Assembly (NCBI GenBank): GCA_964057195.1
Contig: OZ059840.1
Location: 23,283,721-23,347,720 of the forward strand
DNA: 64,000 nucleotides
From: Orthosia cruda
Lineage: Eukaryota > Arthropoda > Insecta > Lepidoptera > Noctuidae
Direction of reading: 5' to 3'
Each line of letters opens with the position of its first letter. The first letter of the stretch is position 1. Below the pieces are notes generated by a model that worked only from the letters and a program-made list of their open reading frames with translations, was not told where the DNA came from and searched no databases. A program made the translations under genes and the position numbers. Positions 61,530 through 64,000 of this stretch are shown one piece after another.

Positions 61530-62400
61530 TTAGGTATGCAGACGACACCACTGTTTCTGAGAGATATTTGTCAAACGCTCGTGCTACCGGGCCTCAGATC
61601 CGGTCTCTCTGGGAGGCCATGTTGGAGCGCTTGAACCTGTCCTTGCAGGCAGTCTCCGATTGGGGCGATGCCAATCTGGTCAGGTTTAATGCTGCCCAGT
61701 CGTGTCTTTTTTCCGCTAAAAAGAGCCAATTTCACCCGGCTCCATCCTTTCCGAGATGCGACCGTGGCAATAACTGACCACTTTGAGCTTCTTGGCGTTA
61801 CGTTGACATCGACTCTCAATTTTGGCCCATGCATTGAGGCAAAGGCTCAGCTGGCTGCCAAAAATCTGGGGATCCTTGCAAAGGTGAGAAGGTACTTCAC
61901 GCCAGAACAGCTGCTCAGGTTGTATCAAGCGCAAGTTCAATCATGTATGGAGTAGTTCTCATCTCTGGGACGGATCTGCCAAATACCAGCTTGATTCACT
62001 AGAGTCTATCCGAAAAGCGGGTCAAGAGGCTCGGTTTTTCGGCTCATCGGTTTTTTTTGGTTACGTTTCGGGGAATGTGCGATAGCATTGGATGATCTAA
62101 TTCCGCCCAGCCCGTTTCATCATTGGACTACCAGACGTACGGCAAAGCGCCATCGGTACATGGTGGACATACCACCCATACGCACTAAACGTGTTGAGAA
62201 TACCTTTATTATGCGTACAGCTAATGAGTGGAAATCCCTGCCGGGGTCTGTGTTTCTCGGTAGCTACAATCTAGGGGTCTTTAAGTCAAGAGTGAATAGG
62301 TTACTTCTAGGTAAGCGTGCTCCACCGTCGACTACATCATCGCTTGACATAGGGTGAGATAGTGGTCAAGCGCGTGCCTAAAACAAAAAAATAAGAAACC
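61530..62400 (+). pseudogene. LINE ORF2 3' part (RT catalytic box to C-terminus), broken
   Basis: Begins with RYADDTTVSERYLSN (61533 on), the catalytic RT box, then LNLSLQAVSDWGDANLVRFN, a frameshift near 61720, FELLGVTLTSTLNFG and IEAKAQLAAKNLGILAKVRR, further breaks near 61955-62090, and the C-terminus FIMRTANEWKSLP, SYNLGVFKSRVNRLLLGKRA, ending at a TGA near 62357. Related, shorter copies lie at 34304-34510 and 11583-11690. RT motifs before YADD are missing (5' truncation). Jockey-like by motif style; clade not certain. Confidence 0.75.
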
Positions 62401-62404
62401 CTTT

Positions 62405-63185
62405 CATTTGATACCCATGTCATGGCAGTGCATAAAAAATAACTAGTCCGCCATCTTGGGCCGTCCACCATATTGGATTTAGAATGACTTCTCCTAACTA
62501 ACCATGCATTGTCATGCAAGCTAAACGTGTATGAAAATTTCATAACGAATGACTGGAGGATAACTGCTTTGAAATTCAGTTGCAAGATTTGACCCGAACA
62601 CATTTACATACCTACATAAATACATTGCAATTAAATAAAAGCTTGTTAAATACGAAGAATTTTCACATAACTATGTGAAAAATGGCTACACATGTTAGGT
62701 AAATACTAAGTATCTAAATAAATAAAAGACAATATCAATGTCAGACACTAAATGATAAATGATTTTATTTCTGTAAGTTGGTTTGTACAAACACTTTTAC
62801 ATGTCGAACATATTTTTTAAAACTAGATGTGGTCGGCGTTTCCTATCTGACTATTCTGAGAAGAAAGGCCGAAACAAACTCAGAGGTCACGTAGGCATAA
62901 AATTAATGGAAAAACGATAGGGGGGAAATCTAGAAAAAAATAATTTTAAAGGAGATTTTTTTTTTTCGGAAGATTTACACGAGAAAAATTGTTAGACAAT
63001 ATAAAGCGTATTCTGGAAATACTTGGACCAGGATTTTCTTTGAAATGGACGTGTAGTGAGAAGTGTGAAACATTTACATACATATTTTAGGTAGATACAG
63101 TCAGATACAAATTTATTTAAGTATATATTATATTAATATAAATATAAATGAATATTAAAAAAAAAGTCTATATACAAAGGGGGGA
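62405..63185. other. No gene recognised
   Basis: AT-rich DNA. A block near 62820-62900 (GTCGGCGTTTCCTATCTGAC) may be a degraded repeat. Confidence 0.4.
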
Positions 63186-63189
63186 GGGC

Positions 63190-63420
63190 TCATTGTGCAT
63201 CAAAAGAATTCGTCCATATCGATGTCAATGGGAAACGTGCCCAGAACGCTAGCAGCATGGCCACGTTGGATGGCAATGCTGATTCTTTGGCCGAAGAAAA
63301 GGCCAGGCCTCTGGCCACGTGAAGAGTCGACGAGCGTTCGGTTGTGCCAATGTCTCGATAAAGGTGAAGCGCTTTTGGTCGCCATGGACCTAATGTTTCA
63401 ACCCCAAACGGCTCAAACAT
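63190..63420 (-). pseudogene. LINE reverse-transcriptase ORF, C-terminal end
   Basis: The minus strand encodes MFEPFGVETLGPWRPKALHL (63420 on), then in another frame FGQRISIAIQRGHAASVLGT, a C-terminal motif found in many insect RT ORFs ((A/G)SFxGQRISxAIQRGNAAxxLGTxP), ending at about 63200. A one-base shift separates the two parts, near 63340-63350. No catalytic motifs remain. Confidence 0.6.
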
Positions 63421-63424
63421 AATT

Positions 63425-64000
63425 ATAACTTCCTATAAGTTTGTTTGAGGTTTTATGCACCGGTAGCAGCCGCTCCAGCACACTGACCACGTGACTTAAC
63501 GTTCATTCAAGTCATTTCCATACATTGATTCGTTTTCTACTAGCGTTTAGATTGTAGATTGTCAACTTGGTTTGCATGTGCTGGACTTTAGGGATAATGA
63601 ACGAGGAGCGTAGAGTCTTTACCTCACTACAACCACCCTGTGATCACCATCAGCACCTTGAAGATGCCCCGATTTGTACCCTCTACAAAACTTAGAAGGT
63701 ATAAATAGCACTTAGGTTTGACGCCAACTGTACATAGGCACTTTAGTATGTTAGTTTACGGTAAGGTAGGCAAGTTTATGTAAGGCCGCAAATAAACTGG
63801 TGAAGGTTCTAGAAATTTAGGCTTGCCTAAGAATAATGGCGCAATGAATAATGTATTTAGATGTTTCTGTGCCTTTTGTGTCTTGTAGATACGAGTAACT
63901 ATTTGGAAAAGTATTACCTTAGTGGTTTGGTATGGTAAGGTCTGTTTTAAATATAGAATTAAGGGAAATACCTAATAGTACCTGCTCTCGAAATACTGAA
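63425..64000. other. No gene recognised
   Basis: AT-rich DNA to the window edge, with no identifiable features. Confidence 0.45.

Noticed and set aside
1..64000. CRISPR arrays, bacterial operons, terminators or Shine-Dalgarno sites
   Set aside because: The sequence is clearly eukaryotic and transposon-rich. No regularly spaced repeat-spacer array or operon layout is present.
1..64000. tRNA or rRNA genes
   Set aside because: I scanned for GGTTCGAATCC-like T-arms with matching acceptor stems and for conserved rRNA words and found none. A covariance-model search would be decisive.

Overview
The window looks like intergenic or intronic DNA from an insect, most probably a moth or butterfly (Lepidoptera). 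It is AT-rich, has no recognisable bacterial-type gene, and is dominated by eukaryotic retrotransposons. The lepidopteran call rests on recognising several short repeat types typical of that order (RTE 3' ends with the 'QQWTSFG' C-terminus and TGATGA tails, Helitron-like ends, the 'AACCGATTTTGATGA' repeat). That is recognition from memory, not a database result. I found no convincing host protein-coding gene, rRNA or tRNA. Almost everything that can be named is a transposable element or a fragment of one.

Layout. 1-1700: AT-rich DNA with two RTE-type 3' tails. 1799-7711 (minus): a full-length but broken LOA-like non-LTR element (ORF1 with a DUF4780-like domain; ORF2 with endonuclease, RT and RNase H) bounded by a 12-bp target-site duplication. 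7.7-17 kb: fragments of RTE, an ORF1 C-terminus, LINE RT C-termini and a large inverted repeat. 17068-26253 (minus): a complete BEL/Pao LTR retrotransposon ('BEL-A') with 265-bp LTRs and a GTGTA duplication. It is split by a 5'-truncated LINE (19912-22828) whose remaining reading frame is intact. 27778-33380 (plus): a full-length, nearly intact I-type LINE with a 12-bp duplication, a poly(A) tail and 59-bp 3' UTR repeats. It landed in the terminal inverted repeat of a small MITE whose other end is at 33.79 kb. 34-43.6 kb: LINE fragments, a Crypton-like recombinase N-terminus, MITEs and hairpins.

44190-45603 (minus): an internally truncated Penelope-like element flanked by its own inverted repeats. 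45636 to about 52.95 kb (plus): a second, more decayed BEL/Pao element ('BEL-B') that carries an env-like third gene with a furin-type site and fusion-peptide-like segment. 53-64 kb: decayed LINE, RTE, Helitron-like and inverted-repeat remnants.

The elements do not form a pathway. They record successive insertions. Relative ages can be read from nesting and damage: the LINE in BEL-A and the I-type element are recent (intact or nearly intact frames), the LOA-like element and BEL-A are older, and BEL-B is older still. The most noteworthy observations are the env-bearing BEL-B, the nearly intact I element, the reading-frame-preserving nested insertion in BEL-A, and the recurrence of glutamate-to-lysine changes at catalytic sites in three different elements.
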